Assembly: GCA_028023455.1 (NCBI GenBank) | Contig: JAQFVV010000180.1 | Location: forward strand, 494,001 to 558,000 | Origin: Epiperipatus broadwayi | Taxonomy: Eukaryota; Onychophora; Udeonychophora; Euonychophora; Peripatidae | DNA: 64,000 nt | Reading direction: 5' to 3' | Shown: positions 38,240 to 51,239 of the stretch, piece after piece | How positions within the stretch are numbered: position 1 is the first letter of the stretch | Layout: every line of letters begins with the position of its first letter | Translations under genes and position numbers: made by a program | Notes under the pieces: generated by a model | What the model saw: the letters and a program-made list of their open reading frames with translations, nothing else | What the model was told of the DNA's origin: nothing | The model's database searches: none

Positions 38240-39480
38240 GATTATGTTTAGACTCCATCGAAGACCCTGTTTGTGAATCAGAGTATTTTTATTGCGATAA
38301 AAGCATATTTGAATGCCGATGAGTATTTTCTGTCTTTATCGCTTCATGAAAATTACAAAATTGATAAAAAAAAAAATTAATTAAATGCACTGGTCATTAA
38401 AACAATTTGTTCATCGGATTTTTTTGTGGAAGACATCTTTAAAAAGCTACGTCAGAGATCTAACAAATGCCCATATTTCTGTTGACATCATGCTTATAGT
38501 TTTTATGTCAGTAAAGAAAGAAAACAACATGGCGACCGATCAAATAAGACATGCGGGTCACCTGCTTGATGGTCCAGAGCCGTTAAAATCAGAAGGCTTA
38601 ATTGATATTTGTATAGCCTTATTCTTGAGAGCTTAATTTCATTTATTTTTTTATTGTTGTTAATAAACTTGAATTCAATTGTTAAAATTGTATTGCATCA
38701 TTATTTTTTGGTCACAGTAATAGTTATAGAGCTCATGTGATGTTTAATTATAGAGCTTATGTTTTCTGAGCTAGATTCATGCGTAATGGTCTGATATATA
38801 AATGGGGATGTATTTAGTGCTTAAGGGATATCCGGTATGATTGATATATCCTGGTTGGTGTATAGGATTATATTCTTTAAAGCCCCTGCACTACATTTTA
38901 TTTAGTTTAGTCTATTAGAAATTAAGTTTATAGTTGGCCAGTACATTAATGTTCTAAGTGGCCAGAGCATTGATGATCAGCATGTTTTAATATCCCAGCA
39001 TTATTGTTTTGATTATTATGTATCCTGATGGATGAGCAATTAAAATGGTGCCTCGAAATTATGTTTAATTAATTGCCCAAGCTGGCAAAGGCTAAATAAT
39101 TGGTCTGGTCTACAGTAGACCCATTTCAAATCCAGTCACAAAATTGCCTGTTGATTTATGATTGATGTATTTTGGTTAATCATTCATGATGATGAATGGT
39201 ACTTACTCTTACTTATTGATAATACTGGTTGATATATGTACAATTATACTTTAATTGCTCTAAGGAGTTAGTTGGCTGATCTCTTAGAAATCTCATAAGG
39301 TCATGCTCTCTTTAATATATAACATTTTTTATATATTTGTGATATTAAATATTACTTTAATATCATTATTTAATAATATCCCTCTTAATATATTAAATTG
39401 CTTATATATATATTTTTGATATTGAAGATTTCTTAAATATTATACTTTTTATTAAATTTCATTATTTGAAAGATCTTGTT
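38240..39480. other. Intron 5 segment of mixed composition: no gene supported
   Basis: 38385-38636 contains an open frame with a reasonable start context internally (aacaacATGGCG at 38526) and a gttaataaactt word after its stop. It has no recognised homology and is short, so it is not called as a gene. The rest is AT-rich. Confidence 0.35.
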
Positions 39481-39589
39481 ATTTAGAGTGGATGATGATA
39501 TTTTACCATCACCTCAGGTATGGCCACCCAGATATCCCATCCTGTTATAATATGAATGTTGGGAAAAATTTTAAAAAAAATTACAGTTG

Positions 39590-39840
39590 GTTATTTACTG
39601 CAAAAATACACGAGGCAATTCAGTGGAAAATCAGCAGATCTACAGACACTGGTGCCCTCTTAAATAAATTAAAAGCTGATTCAGCCAGCAATTCGAATCG
39701 TAATAAATTATTAGGTCAGTTAATCAGGAACTATAACTATGTTCTTGAAATATCCAAACTCATACATGAACGGAATATTCTTTTTTTAATAGTTTGATTA
39801 ATTAGCACTTTATAGTGCTTAAAATGAAGACCTAATCTAA
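39590..39840 (+). mobile_element. TIR element T, terminal fragment
   Basis: Carries the terminal module (39608-39760, with agcaattcgaatcgtaataa and ttattaggtcagttaatcag) and the outermost part, ending gcactttatagtgc at about 39806-39820. This is the best-preserved outer end in the window and matches 33581-33700 in reverse. Confidence 0.7.
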
Positions 39841-40141
39841 ACATAAAATGTTACAATAACAAGTTGCCAACTTTTTTATTTAACTCTAACAGTAATATTA
39901 AAGATTGACAAAGTAACTTTTTATATTCTCATCATTTTAGTTATTATGCTTTTTTTATTATTCAAACAATTCTTCTATTCTTAGTTGAGAACAAAATGAA
40001 TAAAGTAATCTGTACGCATATATATATATATATTCCAATTTTTAGGCTGTTTATTTATTACCCAAAAATTTAATTGTTATGAATTTTAATTACATATATG
40101 ATGCAGCATTATCCATACAATCACAAAATATGTAAGATTTT

Positions 40142-40676
40142 CCCATATATAAGCATTTGGGTTGGAAAGAATAAGTGCATTCATTTTATTCTTAAATACT
40201 ATATCTCGTGTTGGGAGTGAAAGTATTCATTTATTATTAACACTCGTAAAAAGCGCATGCACAATAGCTTGAAAAGGCTAATCTTTAATGTATTACAATT
40301 TATAAAGCAGAGCGCTATAAAAATAAATGCTAATTTACATATGTTTAAGTTTCACTTGAGAGTGACGTTTAGTAAATTCTAGATAATTTCGTCGACGTCA
40401 TTCATTCAGACATCATAATCAGTAATTTAAAGTGAGTGGTTTATCCTCACGCTTTCACTTCCAGTTCTTAAGATTTGCCCATATATAAGCATTTGGGTTG
40501 GAAAGAATAAGTGAATTCATTTTATTCTTTCTTAAATACTATATCTCGTGTTGGGAGTGAAAGTATTCATTTATTATTAACACTCGTAAAAAGCGCATGC
40601 ACAATAGCTTGAAAAGGCTGATCTTTAATGTATTACAATTTATAAAGCAGAGTGCTATAAAAATAAATGCTAATTT
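40142..40676 (+). repeat. Direct duplication with 336-bp period
   Basis: 40142-40336 and 40478-40676 are almost identical (catttgggttggaaagaata, then tactatatctcgtgttggga, then gcgcatgcacaatagcttga), with a 4-bp indel near ttctt. They are separated by about 140 bp that is not repeated. The pattern fits 1.6 copies of a satellite-like unit, ending 245 bp before exon 6. Confidence 0.85.
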
Positions 40677-40920
40677 AAATATATATGATAGTAATATATG
40701 GTAGGTGTTTAACACTGGGAAGATATATTTTTACATGTATTAAGCCTATTGTTTATCATTATCAGGCATGTGTGTGTTCTTCATATTATAAAGCTTATAT
40801 CGGGTTTTTATTATTATTTATATAGCCATACTTAAACCATTGCATTTCTAAATACTAATATTAAATAACTTTTGAATGTAAAATTACTAAAGTGATAATG
40901 ATTTTCATGTTTTTTTTAAG

Positions 40921-40998
40921 ATTGAACATATTGTTGAACAAGATTCCAGTCAAGGACATATTCATGCAAAAACTGCAAGTTCTTTTATCCAACGCAAG
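40921..40998 (+). CDS. POLRMT: POLRMT-like exon 6: segment entering motif B
   Basis: 26 codons in phase 0: IEHIVEQDSSQGHIHAKTAS followed by SFIQRK. It matches human VEVFRRQDAQRGMRVAQVLEGFITRK in length and in the QD, G and F-I-x-R-K positions. The final Arg corresponds to T7 Arg627, which contacts the incoming nucleotide phosphates. The acceptor is ttttttttaag and the donor gtaagt. The exon sits between a 336-bp-period duplication about 250 bp upstream and a 16-kb intron downstream. Confidence 0.9.
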
Positions 40999-42804
40999 GT
41001 AAGTAGACATGGATGGTATTGTAGTACATATTCAATACTACACTTGGATAAAAAAATTCCCTATTGTCAATTTAAATATTAATAGTGAATTATTCATATT
41101 TTTAAAATAAAGTATGATTGTATTGATTTTCAACAAAAACCAAGAAAATGTTAATAGCAATTTAGTTTACATGATTTAATTTATTGATTTAAAATAATAA
41201 GAAAGAAAAAAGAAAAACTGTGGCATGTACCATATTAAAAATGGAATAGAGTCAGAAAACCTCTTTTATGAACTTTTGTTTGTGTTATAAATATTCTCTA
41301 ACTAAAATAGAATTTCAAGAATGATACAAATTTTACTTTGCAAAATTAATTATTAATTAAATAAATAGTTCAAAATTATATTGGAAATCTTTATTATTGT
41401 TTTAAAGTTGAAGGCATAAAAATACTAGCACTAGCTAATTAAGCACTTATTTTCAGGAAAATAGCATCATAAATTAATTACAAAAGTTAAATAATTTTTA
41501 CTAGTAATCCTATTCTATTTGTTTCAGAAGAATGAAATCCTTAATACTTAAAGAATATATAGCTTTGATTAGGCAGATGGATTGATTATCAGCAACTAAC
41601 TTTTGACAAATTATTGAAAATATACTTCTGAAAGTAGAAGTTTTTATCAATAAACCTATATTTTCAAAAATTGTAAGCTCATTAGCTATTAAATGGAATG
41701 AAGTTTATTACCAGCCAAGAAGTATCTTCATTATATAAAGGAGAATTTTTATCTATTTTGCTTTTTTTGATGAAGCTACAGTAGTAGATGTAAATTGTTT
41801 ATTATATCCAAATTATTCTTTTATAGTCATTTTATAGTTTATGTTTTTGATAATATATACAGAATACTTAGGATTGAAATACTATAAGAAATTTTCCAAA
41901 TGTACTTATGAAACATAAATCTGTATTTTTATCATTTATTTTCACAGACATTGATAAAATCATATAGGTATTGAGAACTATATTAGCTAGTAAAAACAGT
42001 TATGTTATTGATGCTTCTATTATTATTTTATACATTAATAGTATAATATACATCACTTAGTATTATTTTGTATATGTTTAAAACAGATCTTATTGTGAAC
42101 AATGAATTGTTACTCTTAAATATTGTTGGTTAATTAGCAACCATAATAATTAATTGATTTCTTGAACAGTAATGCTTCTTTCGAATTCCACTAAGAGAGC
42201 TTAGTGAAATCAAATGCTGACTCCTGGAATAATTATTTTTTAAGTATTTTGTTAATTTGTTTTTGTTTTATTAATTTTTTTTACATGTCTTTATAGCCCT
42301 GTTTATATTGGGTTATATGAATTACTTTATTGATTTTTAATTTAATTTATATATATCTTGTTTATAAGCTTATTAACCTGTCCATTTATTTGTATTAGCA
42401 AATCCAGATATGCATTAATATGAATAAACAACAAATTTTGCCATGTAAATCTGAATTAAGCCAAATATGAAAAGTTGGCAGTGTTTGCATCTAGAGTTTA
42501 TTAGAAACTTGCTGAATATATTATCCTAGATACATTTGGATTTACTAATGCAAATAACCATCATTTTGCATTGCCATAGCAATCTACTAAGTGCAGAGGT
42601 ATTAAAATTGCATTACCAACATTGAGTTAATTAGTGGATGAACTGGAAATTACTTATAAAGTTGGAAAAAACATTGAATTTAATTATAATTATATATATA
42701 TGTTTATGTGAAAGCTCCTGGAAGTAATACTATGAATTCATCATTTATCTGTGAGAATATTAGAATTAATATATATATATTAGTATTAAGTGCCTAAAAT
42801 AACA

Positions 42805-42900
42805 GTTTAGATTAATGCTCTTTTGAATAAATTTACTTTAATAAATTAAATAGTTTAGATTAATGCTCTTTTGAATAAATTTACTTTAATAAATTAAATA
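42805..42900 (+). repeat. Exact tandem duplication, 48 bp x 2
   Basis: Two abutting 48-bp units starting gtttagattaatgctctttt. They appear identical, implying a recent duplication. Confidence 0.9.
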
Positions 42901-43299
42901 GTTGCTTTACTCATAAGCTGTTTTATTTTTAATAAATTTATGTGCATAGCACATTTTAATGATGCATTTGAAAGGATTTTAATATCACAGTCACAAAAAT
43001 ATCAATGAAACAATAGAATAAGATAACATCCTGATTAGACTTAGCAAATATTAAACTATTTATTATTCTGGATCCAATACAGTGACCATTATAAAGTGAT
43101 TATATAAAGCTTTTTTAAAAAATAAATCAGATTATAAAAACAATCAAATAGTCTTACAATGTTTTAATATGTAAATAAGATTTGATTTTAATTCAGCTCC
43201 AGTATATTGCATAGTTAAGTAATCCCCGGGATAAGAATAACAAGTTTAGTATGGAATATTATTTTTTGAGGACACAAAGAACACAGCAACTCATTTCAA

Positions 43300-45660
43300 T
43301 TTATACAACTTAATATACACATTACATACAAGTATAATATGCAAATAGATACATGAATTAAATGCTATACTAATTTATATAACCCATTCACAGTTAATTA
43401 GAGATATAATTTTTTCACTTATTAAGTCTATTCATTAATATTAATACTAAAGGTAGAACATTTATCTTTACCATCATTACCATTCTTTAAATCTGGTGGC
43501 CCTTAAGGGATTTAAAATAATAATAAGATTGGACTGATTTGTTTTGACCCTAGTTGGCTTATTGATCTCAGGTGCTGAGATCCTGGGAATAAGATGTATC
43601 CCGCTGTTTCTTCTGCTATTTCACTCTGGTGACAGTTGTCTCGAAGATGATGAAGAGCAGGCATGTGGTGATTTTTTACACAGTTTATATACTTATAGTC
43701 CTTTTGTTTTCTGGAGTAATTAAGCTCATTGGGTGATATGTATGTGTATGCATAAATACACATATAGATATAAATTACTAATGAAAATAAGTAATAAGTT
43801 TAAATAAATTAAAGAATTTTAAAAGACTGATTTTTTTTTAAAATAGGAAATAAAAGTTATTTATAACTTTTAAGATTAGAAGAACGATTATTTTCTAAAA
43901 GTAAAAACAGTTTCATTAATGACAGTGGATTTCAGTATGATAATAAGATACAAAACAATTAAAGGAATTCGAGTTTAGATTTCCTTCAGGATAACTATTA
44001 AGCTAAAAGAGATAGAGAGATAATGATTTAAATCTTTGTATTCAGCGTGGAGCAGTGAAAGGAAGAATCACTTGAATGGATGGATTGAAATACGAGCCAA
44101 TCAACTTCAGGGATTGAAACAATGAATGAATTCAGTGCAAATTGGATCAAGAAAAGGAGACACTTGATTCTTGAAGCTTCACCTGTGCACACAGACATAC
44201 ATTGCCGTATGCACAAGGACTTCAAGTGTGAAGAGCTGGTCTCTGAACATGTGAACAGTCAGCTAGGACTCTTGCAGGTCGTATTGATCTACATTATGAT
44301 TTACGTACGCCTATGGACTTAGGTATACATGTAATGTATATAGATATATCTATAATTTGTAATGTAGTTAGATATTGCTAAGAATATTTATTATTAAATT
44401 GCATTTAATCTAAACCTAATAGAGTTGTGTAATTACTGGTGAATAATTATCGTTAAATACATCTGGAACAGTTAAGTTTGCAGAGAAGATGTCCAACAGT
44501 ACAGAAGGTTGGACATAGCATTGGGGAAAATCTGGGTTGTGGATGTATTATCAGTTTAATCTTGCCTCTGTAAATTTAATTAATATTTTAACTTATACTA
44601 ATTAAATTTTTCTCCATTATCTGATTATTTTTACCTTCTGATAATAATTACTGTACACAATATATTTTAATTAAATATTTTATATTACAGCAATTTGATT
44701 AATCTTGTTCCAGCTGTTTATTATTTATCTATTTATTTATTTTCTCTCTGTATTCATAACTTTTTAAAATATATAATTTATTAATATAGTTATATTTCAA
44801 TAATCTTCCCCTTATTTCAGAAAACAGTTACTAAGTTTTACCTATAATCTTGTAATTTTTTAGGCCTTTGTCTTTTATGTTGGGGTCTGGGTGATCTATG
44901 TTCTTCTCTTGGTTTCATGAAAACTTGGTTTTGGATTTCTGTTGCTGCTTCAGCTTCACTACATTTTACATGAGTCTGTTGTTTCTCTTGAATTTCTTCA
45001 TCAGGCACTGCGTTATTTATTTCTTATTTTTCACAGGTTTTAGATCGTTTCTTCTCTATCAGTTAATAGTGCTGCTGGAAACTGGATGTCGTCTATGACT
45101 CATGTGGACATGGTTTATATATTCCAGATATTCTGCTCCATTCTATATTTGAATGGTTACTATTTGGATAGTTTGCAGTGATTATACCTTCAGTTCATTT
45201 CTTTTTATCAGATCAAGTACCCAAATATAATCTATTTCATATACATTATCTTCATTATCATATTGAAAATGTTTGTTCATTTTTGGAAGTAACATTGCTA
45301 GTTTTATATACAATTTCCTGCCCACCAGCAACTCAGCTAGAGATTTACTTGTAACTGTCGATGGTGTAAAATATTGATATAGCATAGCATCATATAAAGC
45401 TTCTTGCATGTTATTATAATTAGTTTTTCTCAGAGCTCTTAATTTGTTGAATGGCTTTCTCATGTATTTTTAACCACTGCCATGTTTGATTTTTCTTTAT
45501 TAATTCATGTAGAAGGTTTGCTACTTTAGCCTTATTCTGTAGTAAAGGTTCGAAATAATTTATCAAAAATACCTGGAATTCTTTAGCATTTCTTGGTTAA
45601 GCCACCTTTTCCATGGCTTTTACTTTTTTGGGTGATGGTCACTTATTTTTGTCTGAGATT
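43300..45660 (-). mobile_element. Ty3/gypsy retrotransposon C, internally deleted, related to B
   Basis: Parts of 43340-43760 and 44620-44860 resemble the gypsy B LTR and the sequence just inside it (tcccgctg...tttcttctgct; cttccccttatttcag; cttgtaattttttaggcctt against cataattttgtaattttttg). The stretch 43800-44600 between them is not LTR-like and may be a later insertion. Coding remains lie at 45182-45640 on the - strand. No right-hand LTR was recognised. It is antisense in intron 6. Confidence 0.65.
45182..45640 (-). pseudogene. Gypsy C: reverse transcriptase end fused by deletion to integrase C-terminal region
   Basis: From about 45640 the - strand reads PRNAKEFQVFLINYFEPLL and then, after small breaks, HELIKKNQTWQWLKIHEKA and MRKPFNKLRALRK. 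These are the end of gypsy RT (PKDVKELRSFLGLVNYY..., WxWxxxxxxAFxxLK). It runs straight on to NMQEALYDAMLYQYFTPST and SLAELLVGRKL, which is the integrase post-core segment (YRNTPHSTTGxSPAELLMGRKL). RNase H and the integrase core are missing at the join near 45425. Confidence 0.8.
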
Positions 45661-46199
45661 ATGATGCCCTAGTAATACCATTTACAAATAATAGAAGGGA
45701 TAGGAAAATTAAAGAGGCAATATTGATTAAGAATATAAAACCAAATCTTAATAGGGATGTTGGGGTAAAGACAATAATTTTAGAAACAATTATTATTAAT
45801 AATAGTTTGAATTTGAAAAAGCTTAAAAGAATAAAGTTGAAGAAAATGACAATAGAGGGAGGTGTTAAACAAGTGTACAAATTTTGAAAATTTTGTCAGT
45901 TGGGCTTTTAGAAATAGGATTGTAAACAGGTAAGTAATTTTTGTAATGTAAAAAAGTAATTTATAATGTGGGAAAAGTTAATTGATAATTATAAAATATT
46001 TAATAAAAATAAGAAAAGGTTAGAAGTTGATTTATAATATAAGTAAAATGACAATAATATGTATTAAAATAGTAGAATAAATGTTAAAGTTTATAATTAT
46101 AATAAATAATATTTTTTAAAATAAAATAAAGTGATATAAAATAAATATTGATAGAATTATTGAAGAGTAAAGTAATAAAATGGGAAATGATTATATTTG

Positions 46200-46312
46200 A
46201 TTCCACATATACTACAGGTCAGTCAGATGTCTTGTTCACATTTAAGAACATAGAGACAGAGAAGTGGGTCTTTCTTCTAAGTGAATCTAAACTCCTTTGC
46301 ATAAGAAACTAG
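46200..46312 (-). repeat. Repeat U, copy 2
   Basis: Reverse complement of 35955-36070 with a few differences, from acaggtcagtcagatgtc to ctttgcataagaaactag. Confidence 0.65.
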
Positions 46313-46319
46313 TATATTA

Positions 46320-49300
46320 AATTTCATATTAAATTATGAGTTAGTAAATGGAGTTGATGATGATGAGTTCAATCACCCCAGATAACCCCCAGAGTCTGAA
46401 CCATTGCAATATATATATATTGTATCCTTATAGTTGGTACAGATAGATAAGGTAGGATTTGAAATGTAGCAATTTTTTAAAAAAAATTAAATTTAGGTGA
46501 TTTTTACATTGCATTTGCTTGATAATTTTTTTCTTTTTTAAATGTTATATTTTTTAAAAATAGTACTTTACCTTATAATTTTTCATATTGCTTGAATTAT
46601 ATAATGAATGGCTGAATGAACTGTTAACATAACTATCATCATATGTGTTTTATTAAAAAAAGAATGCAAGTGAAAGTTTTGAAATGTCTAAGGATATTTT
46701 TAAAAAAAAATAAACATTTGTTTATTATAAATGCTTGAATGTACATACATTTTATAACATTGTTGAGTTATTAATGTATTATCTTTATGAATGTTATCTG
46801 TTAAGATACAGAAAAATACAGTAATACTCATTTCTAAATTATATAACCTAGCAAATAAATAAATATATAAAATCAATGTATGTTTGCTCAAGATTATTTG
46901 TGCTCAAAAACTTTTAAAACCATCTTGAAATGAATTTAGATCTTTGTTTTTTTTTAAAGTAATGTTGTTTGGAAATTATTTTAGAATGAGGTTTGTATAT
47001 TTTTATATTGTTAATACAGTTATTCAGTGTGGAATATATGAAATCCTAGGTATTTAGGGATATGTTGAAAAGCTGCTATGTGTGAGCTATATCGTTACAC
47101 TTTGAATTTGTTAAATATATAGGTAACAAAGGGTTGTATATTATTTTTTCATGGACAGTCACATTCCCTTATAGTCAATAAGAACTAGAATAAAGCCATG
47201 ACATGAATTTTAGGTGCCTGATAAATATGGATTTATTATTATTTTTGCACTGTATCCATGATGATATTTTCTTACTTGTTTGAATTATTATTTTATTATT
47301 TCATACCCTACACTATAATCACTATCTATCACCATAAGAATCACATCATAGAGGATAGTTTTTTATAAGATGGTAAAGTAATGGCTAAATTGTTAGAAAT
47401 TGATAGTTTATGTGTAGGCAAGATGAGACATATAAAAATTTCTATCGCAAATGATATTGAAATATTTGGTGCTTGGCATAACATAAAAGATAGGAGAGGA
47501 ATGATTAATATTCCAGAAATTATTAGAGATCATTTAGCTCAAAATAAATGCATATTTGAATTGGAATGAAAGCGAGAATAATGAAAAATGATTTGAATGC
47601 TATGATGAATGTAAAAATATGAAACTAAAGAAAATACGAAATATCAAGCAATATAATTTATTAATAGTTTATTTTAAAATTTGTTTAAAAGAAAGAGAAA
47701 CCTATTTAAATAGAGAAAACCCATACAATTATATTTTAAATATGTTTTGCATAAATAGATAATTTAAAGGGGGGGGGTATTCATATTTTCTTTATTTAAG
47801 TTTTTGATATTAAAGTAACAGAATGTATGAAAATATCAAAATGATGCTTTGCTGAACTGCAAAGGAAATATTTTAATAATTTTGAAAATATCTTGTTATT
47901 TATTGCACTTAGATAGATGTATTTTAGACCTAAATTTATATTTAAAAATGTACAAAATAATAAATATATTTTTATAATAGTATATCAAGTTTTTTATTAG
48001 AAATTGGGAGATTTATTTTAATTATTTCCAGTACAAAAACAATATAATATTATTGTTTTATTAAATTAGGATATGTTGTCATTATTGTTGTAAGATTTAT
48101 TTTATTTGAAGTAGCCAGAATGAAGGCTATTTTATTTTATTCTTTTGTTATTTACTTGTAAGATTTACAGTATAAATATTTTTATATTATTTTTTTTTTA
48201 TATATTGTAAATATATTTTTTTTAATTTTATGACCTATTGTAATAGATATAATGTTGTTTAATCATAATAAATTATTAATTGTTTTAAAATTAATATCTT
48301 AATTGAGTTTTGATTTGTCTGCGTGTTATTCCGTTGATTTTTCATTCCACCTGCATGATCCATAGAAATTAATGTTTTCAAACATTATTTATTTTGCACA
48401 TGATTCACAAAGATTGTTTAAAATATTATTTCTATTATATTTGATTGAATAAGAAATACATTATCATTATTATTATAGAAGATATGATCATTGGTCATTA
48501 TTTTAAAATGATCCAATACTAATTTGAGATATTTAATATTGCCACTATATTAAAATATGTTATATTTTAAGAATGCCACATAAAATAAAGACTGTATAAT
48601 GTTTACTTAGAATCTTATTATTTTATAGCTAAATACTAATTATTAAATAGATTTAATGTTATGAGTCATTAAGTTATCTTAGTTGCTTATTGTTATAATT
48701 GTTGTAAGAATACTTAGATATCGTGTAAAATCCCTCATATTTATTTACAGGATCTTAATTAATTTATTTTATTATTAGTGTTAGAAATGAACCTGAGATT
48801 ATTTTTAAAAGAATTGTAGAATTTGTATTGAAAGATAATGAGTGAGAATTATCAGTTGATATTAAATTTTCAATTAGTATTTTTATTAAAGGAATTGTAA
48901 TTAATTTATGGTTAATTTGCAAATCATATTTTAGGATTATTATTTATGTGTCTAAAGACATGAGAGTATTATGTAGTAATTTTGTTATGTGGATTTAGTG
49001 GGGTAATATTCTTATGCCATTGGGAATGTATCTTTAGGAGTATATCCTCAATGTTGAAGCCATTGTACTTTGCTGAACATCTCATGAAAAGTTTTTTATA
49101 ATTGTATTTATTATTTTTAATCAAACCATATTTATTTGTGAGAATGAGCTAATTATAAACTAAATTAATTATTAGAAATTATTAATTGTATGAGATATTA
49201 TATGTCAGTAGTGTATCTTCAGCTTGTCTTAATTTTAATTGTCTTAGTAGTCATTGTTTGTGCAACTTGACTATAGCATAATACAGTTATATCTTAATTA

Positions 49301-49780
49301 GCCAGGTTCTTTAGTTCAGAGTTTACTTTACGTAAGCGTACAATATAAATAGCAAATTAATTTAAACTGATTGATATTTAACTATTTCTACTCATTTTAA
49401 AATTTTGCATTAATATTAATATATGCCAATTATGTGTATTGGTATATTTTATTAAATACTGTATCCTTTATTCTCTATCAATGGTTATTTGGCAATTTCT
49501 GGATTGTTTATCTGTTTTCTTATGATATTAGAGTAATAGTTTTGAACTTTGAGATATATTACTACTGTACAGTATTACACATTATATAAATGTATTTTGT
49601 GAGTAAATCTTCAAAATGAAACACATTGACTTCTTAAGGTTTATATTTTAAACCCAAATAGTTAAATCATTAATATGGAATAGTTTATTTTACCCAGAGT
49701 ATTGTAGACTGAATGAATGCAATTACATGTATAAAAACAGACATAGTATACTTCTTTACAAATTGTTTTATTCCATTAGT
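46320..49780. other. Intron 6 AT-rich sequence: no gene recognised
   Basis: Long AT-rich stretch with low-complexity tracts and a G8 run at about 47770. A 62-codon frame at 47381-47569 (+) has an ATG in fair context but no recognised family. Confidence 0.4.
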
Positions 49781-49789
49781 GTGTACAGG

Positions 49790-51235
49790 TTTATGATACT
49801 TGATTTTATATAAAACCACTAGAACCACATGATTTCCTATGCTTGCACAAACTGTACAATAATGCCACCCAGTGCAAGCCAGAGTTATCAATAAATGCAG
49901 GAAGATTTGTATATATAATCCTTATCTAGGGCCTACGCATCCAATATTCCTAGACCAGTTTCTAACTTGTGGCTTTCATCAGTAGGAAGCCTTGATCAGG
50001 GAGCTCTGCATCTAGATTTATGATCTAATGCAACTCTCCGGCAGTCGACTTTTACCTTTATAGTTAACTATAAAGTTATAGATGAAAATAGAACAAAGTT
50101 ACCAATCCAAGTTCATTTGCTTGTATAGTTATACAGATCTGAACTCAGTTCAGTATCTATACATTTTGATGTCTTTAGTTTTTTAAAAAAACACAGTGAT
50201 CATCCTATTGGCAGGATTAGTATAAAATCACTAAAACATCACTTAATCAGCATTTCCTATGCTCACACAAGTTGTTAATATAGCAACAAACTATATAATA
50301 GTGCCACCCAGTGCAAGCCTTAATAATTAATAGATGCACAATGGATTGTATTTAAAATCCCTATCTAGAGTCTACCTGTCCATTATCCCCAGACTAGTTT
50401 CTAGATTCTAGCTTGCGGCTTTCGTCAATGAGGAGCTTTTGATGTGAGAGCACTACACTTAGCTATTAGGATATAATGCAACCCTCCAGCTGCCATTTTT
50501 TTTACTTATTTAGTTTTAATTATAAAACTATGAGCCCAAGATGAAAGCACAGTAATGTTTTCATTCCAAGTCATTTGCTTGTTTAATCATATAGATTTGA
50601 ACTCGGTTCTGTATCTACATTTTGGTATCTGCTGGAGGGTTGCATTAGATCCTAAGATCTAAGTGCAGTGCTCTCAGATTTAAAGCTTTTCACTGATGGA
50701 AGCACTTTCCTGGGTATATTGAATGAGTAGGCACTAGATAGAGATTTTATTTTATAAATCTTATTGAATCCATTGATTACTAAAGCTTGCATTGCATGGC
50801 ACTACTGTATGATGAGTTTGCTACGATATTATCAGCTTACATAAGCATAGTAAATGGTATACATGTGATGTTTTAATGTTTTTATACCAATCCTACTTAT
50901 AGGTTGATTGTGATTGTATTTTTTTAACAAACCAAGGATGTCAAAATATATAGATACTCAACTAGGTTCCGATCTATATGACTATACAAGTGAATGAGTT
51001 TGGAATGTTGTGTTTTCATCTTGGGTTCATAGTTTTATAGTTAACTAAAAAAGTGGTTGCTGAGATTTGCATTAGATCCTAAGATCTAAGTGCAGTGCTC
51101 TCAGATCCAAGGCCCTTCACTGAAATCCACCAAACGGATTTTATATACAAACCTTACATCTATTGATTACAAAATCTTGCACTGGGTGGCACTACTGTAT
51201 GGAAAGTTTACTATATGTTGTAGTGCTATAATTTT
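49790..51235. repeat. Foldback repeat family F, cluster 2 (intron 6)
   Basis: Two - oriented units (about 49795-50050 and 50260-50490) are followed by two + oriented units (about 50630-50830 and 51055-51230). All carry the gcattagatcctaagatct / tctcagatccaagg core and the gtgccacccagtgcaagcc end, with linker sequence containing agatctgaactcagttcagt. The symmetry is of a compound palindrome. Confidence 0.75.
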
Positions 51236-51239
51236 AACT

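Noticed and set aside
38385-38636. 83-codon + frame with a good internal ATG context and a downstream aataaa
   Set aside because: No recognised family, no clear promoter or second copy, and a short length; kept only as a note in the intron 5 entry.
44028-44322. Overlapping frames on both strands in a less AT-rich patch
   Set aside because: Neither strand shows a known domain. The patch lies in the interrupted LTR region of gypsy C and is probably insertion debris.
47381-47569. 62-codon + frame in intron 6
   Set aside because: Protein-like composition, but no recognised homology; frames of this size occur by chance in this window.
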